DNA of 52,481 nt from Lachnospiraceae bacterium (GTDB lineage: Bacteria > Bacillota > Clostridia > Lachnospirales > Lachnospiraceae), in NCBI GenBank assembly GCA_024695465.1, contig JAILID010000041.1:1-52481 (forward strand), in the 5' to 3' direction. Below, piece by piece: positions 16,243 through 25,135 of this stretch (its first letter is position 1; every line of letters begins with the position of its first letter). Under the pieces are notes generated by a model. The model was not told the DNA's origin and ran no database searches. It worked only from the letters and a program-made list of their open reading frames with translations. The position numbers were made by a program, and so were the translations under genes.

Positions 16243-16809
16243 ATGTTTATAATTGTCGGACTCGGAAATCCGGGCATGAAATACGAAGGCACCCGCCACA
16301 ATATGGGATTCGACGTGATCGACGCCCTGGTGGAGCGAAACAGGATTCCCCCGGCGGGCAGCAGATTCCACGCCCTCTACGGAACAGGCCGGATCCGGGG
16401 CGAACGGGCGGCCCTGGTCAAACCGCTCACCTATATGAACCTTTCAGGCACGGCTGTCCGGGAGATCACGGCTTTCTATAAAATCGACGTAAACAAGGAG
16501 CTGATCGTCATCAGCGACGACATTGACCTCGACCCCGGACATATCCGCATCCGCAAGAAGGGATCGGCCGGAGGACAGAACGGACTCAAGGATATTATCG
16601 AAAAACTCGGCACGGAAGAATTTATCCGGATCCGGGTCGGAACAGGCGGGAAGCCCGCCGGCTGGGACCTGGCGGATTGGGTGCTTTCCCGTTTCAGCCG
16701 GGATGAGCGGAAACTGGCGGACGAAGCCATCCTCAAGGCCGCGGAAGCCGCGGAGATGATTGTCGCCGAAGGAACGGATCGGGCAATGAACGCCTTTAAC
16801 AGGAAGTAA
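16243..16809 (+). CDS. pth: Peptidyl-tRNA hydrolase
   Basis: The protein is 188 aa, standard length. It carries GLGNPG (residues 6-11), TRHNMGF with the catalytic His19, KPLTYMNLSG, and the substrate-gate region KGSAGGQNGLKDI. It releases peptides from prematurely dropped peptidyl-tRNA. The start at 16243 has AAGGAG 7 nt upstream; the longer in-frame ORF would run back through the promoter. It is followed 4 nt later by mfd, the classic pth-mfd order of Bacillota. Confidence 0.96.
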   Translation: MFIIVGLGNPGMKYEGTRHNMGFDVIDALVERNRIPPAGSRFHALYGTGRIRGERAALVKPLTYMNLSGTAVREITAFYKIDVNKELIVISDDIDLDPGHIRIRKKGSAGGQNGLKDIIEKLGTEEFIRIRVGTGGKPAGWDLADWVLSRFSRDERKLADEAILKAAEAAEMIVAEGTDRAMNAFNRK

Positions 16810-16813
16810 TAAA

Positions 16814-19800
16814 ATGAAAGACAAAATGGATACCTTTATAACGCCGCTTCTGGAGCTCGCCGAATACAGCCAGATCCGGGAGAAGATGAAACGCGGCAAA
16901 GGCGTCATCTCCCTTTCCGGCTGCACGGAAGCGGAGAAAGCCCATATGATCTACGGGCTTGCTTATGACCGGGAGCAGATTCTGGTCGCTGCGGAAAACG
17001 ATCTCTCCGCCAGGAGCCTGTATGAAAACCTGCTTTTTTATTTCCCGGAAGCCTGTTTCTATCCCTCCAAGGATCTGCTCTTTTATCAGGCGGACATAGC
17101 CAGCAACCTGCTGGACATTCAGCGGATGAAAGTGATGAAGCAGATGATCGAAGGAGAGCAGACGCTGGTTGTTCTGCCTGCCTCCGCCCTCATGGATCCG
17201 GTCGCCTGCAAGGAAGTTGTCTCGGACAGCTGCCTTTCCATTGACCGGGAAGATGAGATGGATCTGGACTATATCAAAGAAAGGCTGGTGGATCTGGGCT
17301 ACGAGCGATGCGCGGAGGTAAATCTTCCGGGAAGCTTTGCCGTCCGGGGCGATATTCTGGATATCTGGTCCCTTCCGGAGGACAATCCTTATCGGATCGA
17401 GCTCTTCGGAGATGAGATAGACTCGCTCCGTTCCTTCGACCCGGAATCCCAGCGGTCGATTGAGGAGCTGGCCCATGTCCGGATCTATCCGGCCCGGGAT
17501 CGGATCGGCCGGGGCGCGGAAGGAACCTTCCTCAACTGGTTTCCCGCGGGCGGAACCGCCATTTTCCTTGACGAACCCGGCCGCATAAGCGAAGCGGCGG
17601 GAGCCGTGGAAAAAGAATACCGCGAATCCATCAAGATGCGGCTGGCCTCCGGGCAGCTGAAAAAGGGCGACAAGTATCCGGAAATACTGGGGATCAACCA
17701 GCTTGCGGCCCTTCTGAACCGCCGCCGGCCGCTGGCGCTCTCGGCCCTGGAGATGCGGGCCGGGATCTGGGAAGTCAGCGACAGCTTCAGCCAGACGGTG
17801 CAGGGCATAGCCAGCTACAACGGGAGCTTCGAGTTCCTCGCGCAGGATCTCCTGAAATACAGGAAGAGAAAATACAGCATCGTCGTGCTTTCCGCTTCCC
17901 ACACCAGGGCGAAGAGACTGGCCGAAGAGCTGACGGAAAGGGATATCCCGGCTTTCTATACGGAAAATAAAAAGCAGATCCTTCAGCCGGGCCAGGTAGC
18001 CGTCATGTACGGACGGGCCAATCGGGGCTTCGAGTACCCGATGGTTCGTTTCGCGCTGATCTCGGAAAGCGATATCTTCGGGGAAAAAAAGAAGCCCCGC
18101 AAGAAGCCGAAACGCTACACGGGCGAGAAGATCAGCAGCTTTTCGGAACTGAAGGTCGGAGACTATGTGGTGCACGAGAACCACGGCCTGGCCATCTACC
18201 GGGGCATTTCCAAAGTCAACGTGGACAACGTACAGAAAGACTACATCAAACTTGAGTACAAGGGCGGAAATCTCTATGTACTGGCCACCCAGCTGGACGT
18301 GCTGCAAAAATACGCCGGAGCCAAAGACGGCGGAACTCCCCGCCTGAACCGGCTGGGCGGTCAGGAATGGGAGAAGACCCGGGCAAAGGTCAAAGCCTCG
18401 GTCAGGGATATCGCCCGGGAACTGATCGCCCTCTACGCCCAGCGGGAGTCGGGTAAGGGCTTCATTTTCAGCCCGGACAGCGAATGGCAGAGGGAATTCG
18501 AAGAAATGTTCCCGTTCGAGGAAACCGACGATCAGCTGACAGCCATAGAAGATACCAAAAAAGATATGGAACAAGGCAAGATCATGGACCGCCTGATCTG
18601 CGGCGACGTAGGATTCGGAAAGACGGAAATCGCCATCCGGGCAGCCTTCAAGGCGGTGCAGGACGGCAAGCAGGTGGCTTATCTCGTGCCGACGACGATA
18701 CTGGCCCAGCAGCATTACAACACCTTTCTTCAGCGGATGAAAGATTATCCGATCCGGGTCGATCTCATGTGCCGCTTCCGCACCCCGGGCCAGATAAAAA
18801 ACACCGTGGCAGACCTGAAGAAGGGCCTGGTCGATATCGTGATCGGAACCCACCGTCTGCTCTCCAAGGACGTGAATTACAAGGATCTGGGCCTGCTGAT
18901 CATCGACGAGGAGCAGCGCTTCGGCGTGGCTCACAAGGAGAAAATAAAAAGCCTTCGCAAAAACGTGGACGTTCTGACCCTGACGGCGACTCCGATCCCC
19001 AGGACCCTCCACATGAGCCTGGTGGGGATCCGGGATATGTCGGTCCTTACCGAGCCGCCCCAGGACCGGGTTCCGATCCAGACCTTCGTCTGCGAATTTA
19101 ACCTGGAGATGGTCCGGGAAGCCATCTGCCGGGAGATCGCCCGCGGCGGCCAGGTCTACTTTGTCTACAACCGCATCGCGGATATCGCGGATATGACCGG
19201 ACGGATCCAGAAACTGGTGCCGGAAGCGGTTGTAAGCTTTGCCGACGGAAAAATGAGCAAGACGGAGCTGGAACGGATCATGGTAGATTTCATCAACGGG
19301 GAGATCGACGTGCTGGTCACGACGACGATCATCGAGACCGGTCTGGATATCTCCAACGCCAACACCATGATCATCCACGACGCCGACAAGATGGGCCTGT
19401 CCCAGCTCTATCAGCTGAGAGGCCGGGTCGGCCGTTCGAACCGGACCGCTTACGCATTTCTCATGTACCGGAAGGATAAGATCCTGAAAGAAGTGGCGGA
19501 GAAGCGCCTTTCCGCCATCCGGGAGTTCACCGAGCTGGGATCCGGCTTTAAGATCGCCATGAGGGATCTTGAGATTCGCGGAGCCGGCAACCTTCTCGGG
19601 GCAGAGCAGAGCGGACACATGGATCTGGTCGGATACGACCTTTACTGCAAACTGCTCGGAACAGCGGTACGCGAAGAGAAAGGCGAGACGGTTGAAGAAG
19701 GCTTCGAGACGGTTGTCGACCTGACCATGGACGCCTATATTCCTGACAGCTATATCCCCAATGAGTTCCAGAAGATGGATTTCTACAAAAAGATCGCTGC

Positions 19801-20233
19801 AATCGAAGGGGAGGAGGACTACAATGACGTGGCGGATGAACTCATGGACCGCTGCGGGGAGCTTCCGCCCCCGGTCCGGAATCTTCTGGCCATCGCGGAT
19901 CTCAAGGCGGCGGCCCATGCCGCCGGTTTTACGGAGATCAAGGAAACGAGAAAAGGAATCCTTAATCCCAGGATTAAGGAAAGAGGAAAAGAGAAAGGAA
20001 AAGAGAGCGATCAGGCTGAGGACCGGGAGGTCAGGATAACGGTTCTACCCAATCCGCCCTTTGACGCGGGGCAGCTCGGCCCTATTCTCGGAAGCCTCGG
20101 CGGAATGATTACCGCCCATCCCTCGCCAAAGGGAGCCTTCTTCCTCTATCACGGAAGCAAAAATCCGCAGGAAATGGTGAACAATTTGAAAACATTCGCG
20201 CTAAGGCTTGCGGCGACAGGAAAAAACGAGTAA
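16814..20233 (+). CDS. mfd: Transcription-repair coupling factor
   Basis: The protein is 1139 aa. In order: a UvrB-like damage-recognition N-terminus (about 1-300), an RNA polymerase-interacting domain (GDYVVHENHGLAIYRG near 450-465), and RecG-type helicase motifs with Walker A GDVGFGKTE near residue 596, DEEQRFG near 697, and LRGRVGRS near 870. A C-terminal TRCF domain of about 150 residues ends the protein. Mfd removes stalled RNA polymerase at lesions and recruits UvrA. A lysine/glutamate-rich low-complexity loop (about residues 1050-1075) is unusual. An ATG 12 nt further in is an alternative start. Confidence 0.96.
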   Translation: MKDKMDTFITPLLELAEYSQIREKMKRGKGVISLSGCTEAEKAHMIYGLAYDREQILVAAENDLSARSLYENLLFYFPEACFYPSKDLLFYQADIASNLLDIQRMKVMKQMIEGEQTLVVLPASALMDPVACKEVVSDSCLSIDREDEMDLDYIKERLVDLGYERCAEVNLPGSFAVRGDILDIWSLPEDNPYRIELFGDEIDSLRSFDPESQRSIEELAHVRIYPARDRIGRGAEGTFLNWFPAGGTAIFLDEPGRISEAAGAVEKEYRESIKMRLASGQLKKGDKYPEILGINQLAALLNRRRPLALSALEMRAGIWEVSDSFSQTVQGIASYNGSFEFLAQDLLKYRKRKYSIVVLSASHTRAKRLAEELTERDIPAFYTENKKQILQPGQVAVMYGRANRGFEYPMVRFALISESDIFGEKKKPRKKPKRYTGEKISSFSELKVGDYVVHENHGLAIYRGISKVNVDNVQKDYIKLEYKGGNLYVLATQLDVLQKYAGAKDGGTPRLNRLGGQEWEKTRAKVKASVRDIARELIALYAQRESGKGFIFSPDSEWQREFEEMFPFEETDDQLTAIEDTKKDMEQGKIMDRLICGDVGFGKTEIAIRAAFKAVQDGKQVAYLVPTTILAQQHYNTFLQRMKDYPIRVDLMCRFRTPGQIKNTVADLKKGLVDIVIGTHRLLSKDVNYKDLGLLIIDEEQRFGVAHKEKIKSLRKNVDVLTLTATPIPRTLHMSLVGIRDMSVLTEPPQDRVPIQTFVCEFNLEMVREAICREIARGGQVYFVYNRIADIADMTGRIQKLVPEAVVSFADGKMSKTELERIMVDFINGEIDVLVTTTIIETGLDISNANTMIIHDADKMGLSQLYQLRGRVGRSNRTAYAFLMYRKDKILKEVAEKRLSAIREFTELGSGFKIAMRDLEIRGAGNLLGAEQSGHMDLVGYDLYCKLLGTAVREEKGETVEEGFETVVDLTMDAYIPDSYIPNEFQKMDFYKKIAAIEGEEDYNDVADELMDRCGELPPPVRNLLAIADLKAAAHAAGFTEIKETRKGILNPRIKERGKEKGKESDQAEDREVRITVLPNPPFDAGQLGPILGSLGGMITAHPSPKGAFFLYHGSKNPQEMVNNLKTFALRLAATGKNE

Positions 20234-20411
20234 AATGTTCCCTGATGTTTGCGGCAGGCTTTGAAAAGGACGCTGCCCGGGAAGCGCAATCGAAAGATCG
20301 CTTCGGATGAGGGCAGCTGACGCCGACCCCTCAGCCTGTGCTTTCATCTTGCGGAACAAGACTATCTTTCAGGACAATAACGGGCAGGACCCGGTTTGGA
20401 GGAGTTTGAAA

Positions 20412-21638
20412 ATGAAAAAAATCATGAAAAAGGCGGGAGGGCTGTTTCTCGCCGCATCTCTGGGACTTTCGGCGCTGACCGGCTGCGGAGCTGCCAAAGA
20501 AACGGTCATCGACGGAACAAAGACGGTCGTAACGGTAAACGACGAGGAGGTAAAGCTCGGCGCGGCCGCATTGCTTACCCGTTTCCAGCAGGCCCAGGTC
20601 TACCAGATGTATAATATGTACTTTGGGACGACCCAGATCTTCAACCAGGTTATGGATGAATCCTCAGGCAAAAATTACGGGGAGACTCTTAAGTCCGACA
20701 TACTGGAGGAAATTGAGAACATGGTGCTGCTCCGCCAGCACGCATCGGATTACGAAGGCATCGAGCTTAGCGAAGAGGAGCAGGAAGCAATCAAGGCCGT
20801 GTCCGAGGCTTTTATCGCCGAAAACACGGAGGAGATCCGGAGCAAACTCGGCGTGAGCGCTGAGGACGTGACCGAACTTCTCAGCCTGTTCAAGATAAGG
20901 GAGAAGATGACGGCCGCCATCGGTGACGCCGTTGACCAGGAGGTCTCCGATGAAGAGGCCCAGCAGACAAGCCTTACTTATGTATCCATAGAGAAGGCGA
21001 AGGAAGACGAGTCGGATTCCTCCGCAGAGGAGTCCGCGGACGAGTCTGCCGCCGCGGAAGCTGAAGTTTCCGTTGAACAGCAAAACAACGAGAAGCGGGC
21101 GGATGCCGAAGCGATTCTCGCAAGCCTCAGGGACGATGCGGATCCGGCCGCGGCGGATCTTGGCGAGCTGGCCAGGGAAGAAAATGAAGAATACAGCGCA
21201 TCCAGCGGTCAGTTTACGACGAACGACACGGAGGATACCACTCTTGACGCTTCGATCGTCGAAGCCGCAGCCGGACTTTCGGACGGCGAAGTGGTGGATC
21301 ATGTCGTCGAGACAGACGGTTTCTTCTACGTGATCCGTGTTGACAAGGTTTTTGACGAAGAGCTGACAGAGAGCAAGAAGGCCTCCATCCTGTCGGAGCG
21401 AAAGCAGGAAAGCTACGACTCGCTGATCAGCGAGTGGAGGGATGCTGCTGCGATCACGGTGGACGATGCGGTACTGGCGTCGCTGCCGGTCAATGATTCG
21501 GAAGTGTTCACGCTTCTTGCAGAGGATCCGGCGGAAGAGAGCGCTGTTGATTCTTCATCGGATGCTTCTGCCGCGGATTCGGCGGAAGCGTCAGCGGACG
21601 ATTCCGCAGCGGAATCAGCGGAATCGTCTCAAAGCTGA
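20412..21638 (+). CDS. PrsA-like peptidyl-prolyl isomerase lipoprotein
   Basis: The protein is 408 aa from the ATG at 20412 (GGAG upstream). A lipoprotein signal peptide ends in LTGC (Cys25), so it is anchored outside the membrane. A SurA/PrsA-type N-terminal region is followed by a parvulin domain whose core SDGEVVDHVVETDGFFYVIRV lies near residues 295-320. Two features are odd: an acidic Ser/Ala/Glu insertion (about 203-225) within the catalytic half, and a C-terminal tail of about 45 residues of almost only Ser, Ala, Asp and Glu. It likely assists folding of secreted proteins. It follows mfd by 178 nt. Confidence 0.88.
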   Translation: MKKIMKKAGGLFLAASLGLSALTGCGAAKETVIDGTKTVVTVNDEEVKLGAAALLTRFQQAQVYQMYNMYFGTTQIFNQVMDESSGKNYGETLKSDILEEIENMVLLRQHASDYEGIELSEEEQEAIKAVSEAFIAENTEEIRSKLGVSAEDVTELLSLFKIREKMTAAIGDAVDQEVSDEEAQQTSLTYVSIEKAKEDESDSSAEESADESAAAEAEVSVEQQNNEKRADAEAILASLRDDADPAAADLGELAREENEEYSASSGQFTTNDTEDTTLDASIVEAAAGLSDGEVVDHVVETDGFFYVIRVDKVFDEELTESKKASILSERKQESYDSLISEWRDAAAITVDDAVLASLPVNDSEVFTLLAEDPAEESAVDSSSDASAADSAEASADDSAAESAESSQS

Positions 21639-21660
21639 TCCTGTTTCAAACGTGAATGGA

Positions 21661-21688
21661 GGGACTGCCGGAAGGCGGTCCCTTTTTT
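21661..21688 (+). terminator. Terminator after the PrsA-like gene
   Basis: GGGACTGCC and GGCGGTCCC pair (one mismatch) around the tetraloop GGAA and are followed by six T. Confidence 0.85.
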
Positions 21689-21744
21689 GACGCGGCGTCG
21701 CATGACATTGCCTGCCGGATTGCTCCGCGCTTCGCGCTCCCGCA

Positions 21745-21867
21745 ATCCTTAACAAAAAACTCATGCTTTGACGCGGCGCTTCGCGCCGCAAGCATTCGTT
21801 TTTTTGTTAGCGTCTTGCGAGTCTGTACAGCGGTTTTCGTGCAAGCACGAACCGCTGTACAGACTCG
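21745..21867. repeat. Two consecutive long hairpins
   Basis: The first hairpin centres on GCGGCGC-TTC-GCGCCGC (about 21774-21790) and extends through ATGCTT/AAGCAT and AACAAAAAA/TTTTTTGTT to roughly 21748-21809. The second runs 21818-21867: GAGTCTGTACAGCGG pairs with CCGCTGTACAGACTC, with a 2-nt bulge and a TTCGTGC/GCACGAA tip. No ORF is supported in 21639-21958. The structure resembles a REP-like or miniature mobile repeat, but copies elsewhere cannot be tested here. Confidence 0.6.
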
Positions 21868-21958
21868 AAGACCGGGCAATATCATAAAAATTTAATCCTC
21901 TAAGCAACACATTTGTTGTATAATAACATGAAGAAGACTAATCAAGCGGAGGGATCCC

Positions 21959-24526
21959 ATGCCTGATATCAGCAAGAAAAATGACGCCCCTTCTGCCGGT
22001 GTAACCTATACCGGGCAGCAGCAAACGCTGGCTGACGCCGTAGGCGAACGGCTGGTTAAGAAAACCGGAAAAAAAGAGAAGCGAGCCCCGAAAAGGCCCT
22101 TCTTTTCCCGCAAAAAGAAGAAAACAGAGCCGGAGCTTCCTCCGGAGCTTTTGGCTGTCAAAAACTCTCCCCGCACGGGCGCGGACTCTCCAGGCGGACT
22201 CACAACTACCGAAGTCACAGAAAGGACCCTGAACGGAGACATCAATCACACGAGCAGGAAGGGCGCGAAGACCACCGGGCAGATCATCCGCAGCCACACC
22301 TTTACCTATTTCAATCTGCTGAACATTATCCTGGCCGCACTGATCCTGACAACCGGCAAGATCAAAAATGTCCTCTTCCTCGGTACAATGCTGGCCAACA
22401 CCCTGATCGGCATTATCCAGGAATTGAAAGTCAAGTCCCTCATCGACAATCTCTCCGTCATCACCATGACGCATGTCAAGGCGCTGCGGGACGGAAAGGT
22501 AACCGACATTCCAATCGATGAGATCGTCATCGACGACGTAATCCTGATCTCCTCCGGAGATCAGATCGTCATCGACGGAACGGTACTAAGCGCCAGCGGA
22601 ATTGAAGTCAACGAATCCATGCTCACCGGTGAATCGAAGCCGGTTCGAAAAAAAGAAGGCGACACGATCCTCTCCGGAAGCTTCCTTTCCGCCGGAAGCG
22701 GTAAAATGAAGGTCACAGCCGTCGGCGACGACTGCTACGCAGCTTCCCTGGTCAGCAAAGCTTCCAAAAAAAGCAGGGCGTCCTCGGAGATGCAGACCAC
22801 CATCGGAAGAATCATCAAAGTTGTCTCCGCGGCGATTATCCCCATCGGGATTCTCCTTTTCAACAGCCAGCAAAGCGCGGCGGACGGTGATTTCGGAACG
22901 GCGGTCGTCCGGACAGTCTCCGGAATCATCGGCATGATTCCCGAAGGCCTTGTTCTGCTCACCTCCGTCTCCTTCATCATCGGCGTCGGACGCCTGGCCA
23001 AAAAGAACGCGCTGGTCCAGGAGATGGAAGCGATCGAAGCCCTCGCGCGCACCAATATCCTCTGCACCGACAAGACCGGGACGATCACCACCGGAGAGCT
23101 CCGGGTAAAAGAGATCGCTACCTTAAGCGACGTCGGAATCGAAGGCATACGGGAGATATTCCGCCAGATGAACGGAGCTTTCGCCGACAGCAACCCGACG
23201 CAGACTGCCATCGACCGCTATTTCGGCAAGCAGCTCACCTGGACGCTCCGAACCTCCGTCCCTTTCTCCTCCTCCAGAAAATACAAGGCGGCCTCCTTCT
23301 TCGAGGGCGGCGATTATGTCGTCGGAGCTCCCGACGTGCTCGTCCGGGGAAATGAAAGGCTTGCGCGCTTTATCAACCGCTACGCCGAAGAAGGCTGCCG
23401 GGTCCTTCTTCTCTGCGCCTCCTCCGGGATCAACGCCCAGACCGGCGATATCGGAAGACTCTCCCCTCTCGCGGTCATCGTGCTTTCCGACATCATAAAA
23501 CCTGACGCAAAGAAAACCTTCGCCGCTTTCGCGAAAGCCGGGGTTCAGGTCAAGGTCCTATCCGGCGACAATCCCCTTACGGTCCGGGCCATTGCCCGGC
23601 AGGCGGGGATCAAGGGAGCGGACCAGTACGTGGACGCCTCCACCCTGCCCGACGATCCCATCGAGCTGGCCCAGGAGATCTCCAGATACAATATTTTCGG
23701 CCGGGTCCAGCCCGAACAGAAGCAGGCTTTCGTAAAAGCCTGGCAGGCTAACGGCCTGACCGTCACCATGGTCGGAGACGGCGTAAACGACGTTCTCGCC
23801 ATCAAGGACGCGGACTGCGGCATCGCCATGGCCAAAGGCTCCGAGGCCGCCAAGCAGGCGGCCCATATCGTCCTCCTCGATTCGGACTTCGCCTCCATGA
23901 CCAACATTGTCGCGGAAGGGAAGACCATCATCTCCAACATTGAGCGCGTAAGCTCCCTCTATCTGACCAAAACGATCTACTCTTGCGTCCTCAGCCTGAT
24001 CTTTATCCTGCTAAGGAGCACCTACCCCTTCACGACGATCCAGATGGGGCTCATCAACATGTGCTGTATCGGCCTTCCCAGCTTCCTCCTCACGCTGGAG
24101 CGGCAAGACAACGTGACCTCCGAGGGCTTCCTGAAGCACGTGCTGGCCGTCTGCCTCCCGGCCGCCATGACCATGGTCAGCTCCATGCTGATCGTCCAGC
24201 TCCTGAACCTGATCTTCCCCTGGAGCACCGATGTCTTCTCAACCTTCAACCTCATGCTCGGAGGCCTTGTCGGCCTTTTAGTGGTGGCCGACGTCTCCTG
24301 GCCGCTGAATGGCTACCGGAAGTTTGTCCTGGTCCTCTGCATCGCCGTCTTCGCGGGAGCCGTGATCCTGCTTCCCCGCTTCTACGACATGCATTCCATC
24401 TTCATGTGGTGGTCGCTTCTGCTGATCCCGCTCTTTATCCTCACCATGATGATGATCTACTGGTACTCGCGTCTTACCAACCGTTTTATGCGCTGGTATT
24501 ACAACGAACAGCGAAGAAGATTTTAA
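21959..24526 (+). CDS. Cation-translocating P-type ATPase, CtpE-like
   Basis: The protein is 855 aa. The motifs are TGES (actuator domain, about residue 223), the phosphorylated DKTGTIT (Asp at about 371), GDNPLTV, and the hinge GDGVNDVLAIKDADCGIAMA (from about 606). Ten or so membrane helices are present. The overall pattern matches the CtpE/CaxP-type pumps of Gram-positive bacteria, which are linked to calcium. An N-terminal extension of about 100 residues, strongly basic and proline-rich, precedes the first helix and is longer than usual. GGAGGG precedes the ATG; a consensus TATAAT lies at 21919-21924 with a weak -35. The ion specificity is inferred. Confidence 0.9.
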   Translation: MPDISKKNDAPSAGVTYTGQQQTLADAVGERLVKKTGKKEKRAPKRPFFSRKKKKTEPELPPELLAVKNSPRTGADSPGGLTTTEVTERTLNGDINHTSRKGAKTTGQIIRSHTFTYFNLLNIILAALILTTGKIKNVLFLGTMLANTLIGIIQELKVKSLIDNLSVITMTHVKALRDGKVTDIPIDEIVIDDVILISSGDQIVIDGTVLSASGIEVNESMLTGESKPVRKKEGDTILSGSFLSAGSGKMKVTAVGDDCYAASLVSKASKKSRASSEMQTTIGRIIKVVSAAIIPIGILLFNSQQSAADGDFGTAVVRTVSGIIGMIPEGLVLLTSVSFIIGVGRLAKKNALVQEMEAIEALARTNILCTDKTGTITTGELRVKEIATLSDVGIEGIREIFRQMNGAFADSNPTQTAIDRYFGKQLTWTLRTSVPFSSSRKYKAASFFEGGDYVVGAPDVLVRGNERLARFINRYAEEGCRVLLLCASSGINAQTGDIGRLSPLAVIVLSDIIKPDAKKTFAAFAKAGVQVKVLSGDNPLTVRAIARQAGIKGADQYVDASTLPDDPIELAQEISRYNIFGRVQPEQKQAFVKAWQANGLTVTMVGDGVNDVLAIKDADCGIAMAKGSEAAKQAAHIVLLDSDFASMTNIVAEGKTIISNIERVSSLYLTKTIYSCVLSLIFILLRSTYPFTTIQMGLINMCCIGLPSFLLTLERQDNVTSEGFLKHVLAVCLPAAMTMVSSMLIVQLLNLIFPWSTDVFSTFNLMLGGLVGLLVVADVSWPLNGYRKFVLVLCIAVFAGAVILLPRFYDMHSIFMWWSLLLIPLFILTMMMIYWYSRLTNRFMRWYYNEQRRRF

Positions 24527-24568
24527 AAAGAACTGCCGCGCTGAGTGCTCAGCGCGGCAGTTCTTTTT
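24525..24568. terminator. Bidirectional terminator between ATPase and PH-domain genes
   Basis: A 21-bp perfect stem (24525-24545 with 24548-24568), A-rich on the left and T-rich on the right, serves the plus-strand ATPase gene and the convergent gene ending at 24612. Confidence 0.9.
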
Positions 24569-24611
24569 GGTTGCCGTTCATTCAGAAAATATTTTAAAGC
24601 CGTCCGATCGA

Positions 24612-25100
24612 TCAGTGGTTGTCGTCATCCTCATCCAGATCGTCCTGTTCAAACCCGTCGTAATGATCCATATGCTCTTCGTTATCAAACTCCCCGAACA
24701 TATCCGGATCCGGCCGGCCGTGCGGTCCTCCGCTCATCATATTCTCGCGGGCGTAGACCCTGTTCTCATGACGAGACTTCTCGATCAGCTCCGAAAGCTG
24801 CTCCTTCACGCTCGCCGGCTGCGAGATATTGGTGAGATCAAAATCTTTCATCGCCTGATCCGTCGAATCGATATGAATCGTTCCGGTACCGATCAGCTTC
24901 TGCCAGAGGCTGCGGGTCACGGTAAGGCTTACGATCCGATAAAGACGCACCTCATCCTCGCGGGTATTGAGAAAACCTTTAACGATAAACAACCGGTCGT
25001 CGCTGAGCCTGTATCTGGTAAAGCTCCAGGGAAGCCCCAGAAAATTCCGTTTGCGGTCCTTCCACAGTATCTCAACTTTTCTTTTTCCTTTTTTCGCCAT
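24612..25100 (-). CDS. PH-domain protein (bacterial PH, YdbS-like) with acidic tail
   Basis: The protein is 162 aa. Residues 1-100 form a bacterial pleckstrin-homology-like domain: a basic start, then beta-strand-rich sequence with RYRLSDDRLFIVKGFLN and DEVRLYRIVSLTVTRSLW, then IHIDSTD. Unlike most relatives it has no membrane helices. The last 45 residues are rich in Asp, Glu and His, including a DDLDEDDDNH end, and may bind metal or partner proteins. It is encoded just downstream of the glgB pair on the same strand. The function is unknown. Confidence 0.8.
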   Translation of the reverse strand: MAKKGKRKVEILWKDRKRNFLGLPWSFTRYRLSDDRLFIVKGFLNTREDEVRLYRIVSLTVTRSLWQKLIGTGTIHIDSTDQAMKDFDLTNISQPASVKEQLSELIEKSRHENRVYARENMMSGGPHGRPDPDMFGEFDNEEHMDHYDGFEQDDLDEDDDNH

Positions 25101-25135
25101 AGCCTAAACCTCCAATCCCTTTTCGTCCCTGCGTC

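Noticed and set aside
16796..19918. 1040-aa minus-strand frame
   Set aside because: It is an antisense shadow of mfd in GC-rich DNA; its sequence has no domain-like features.
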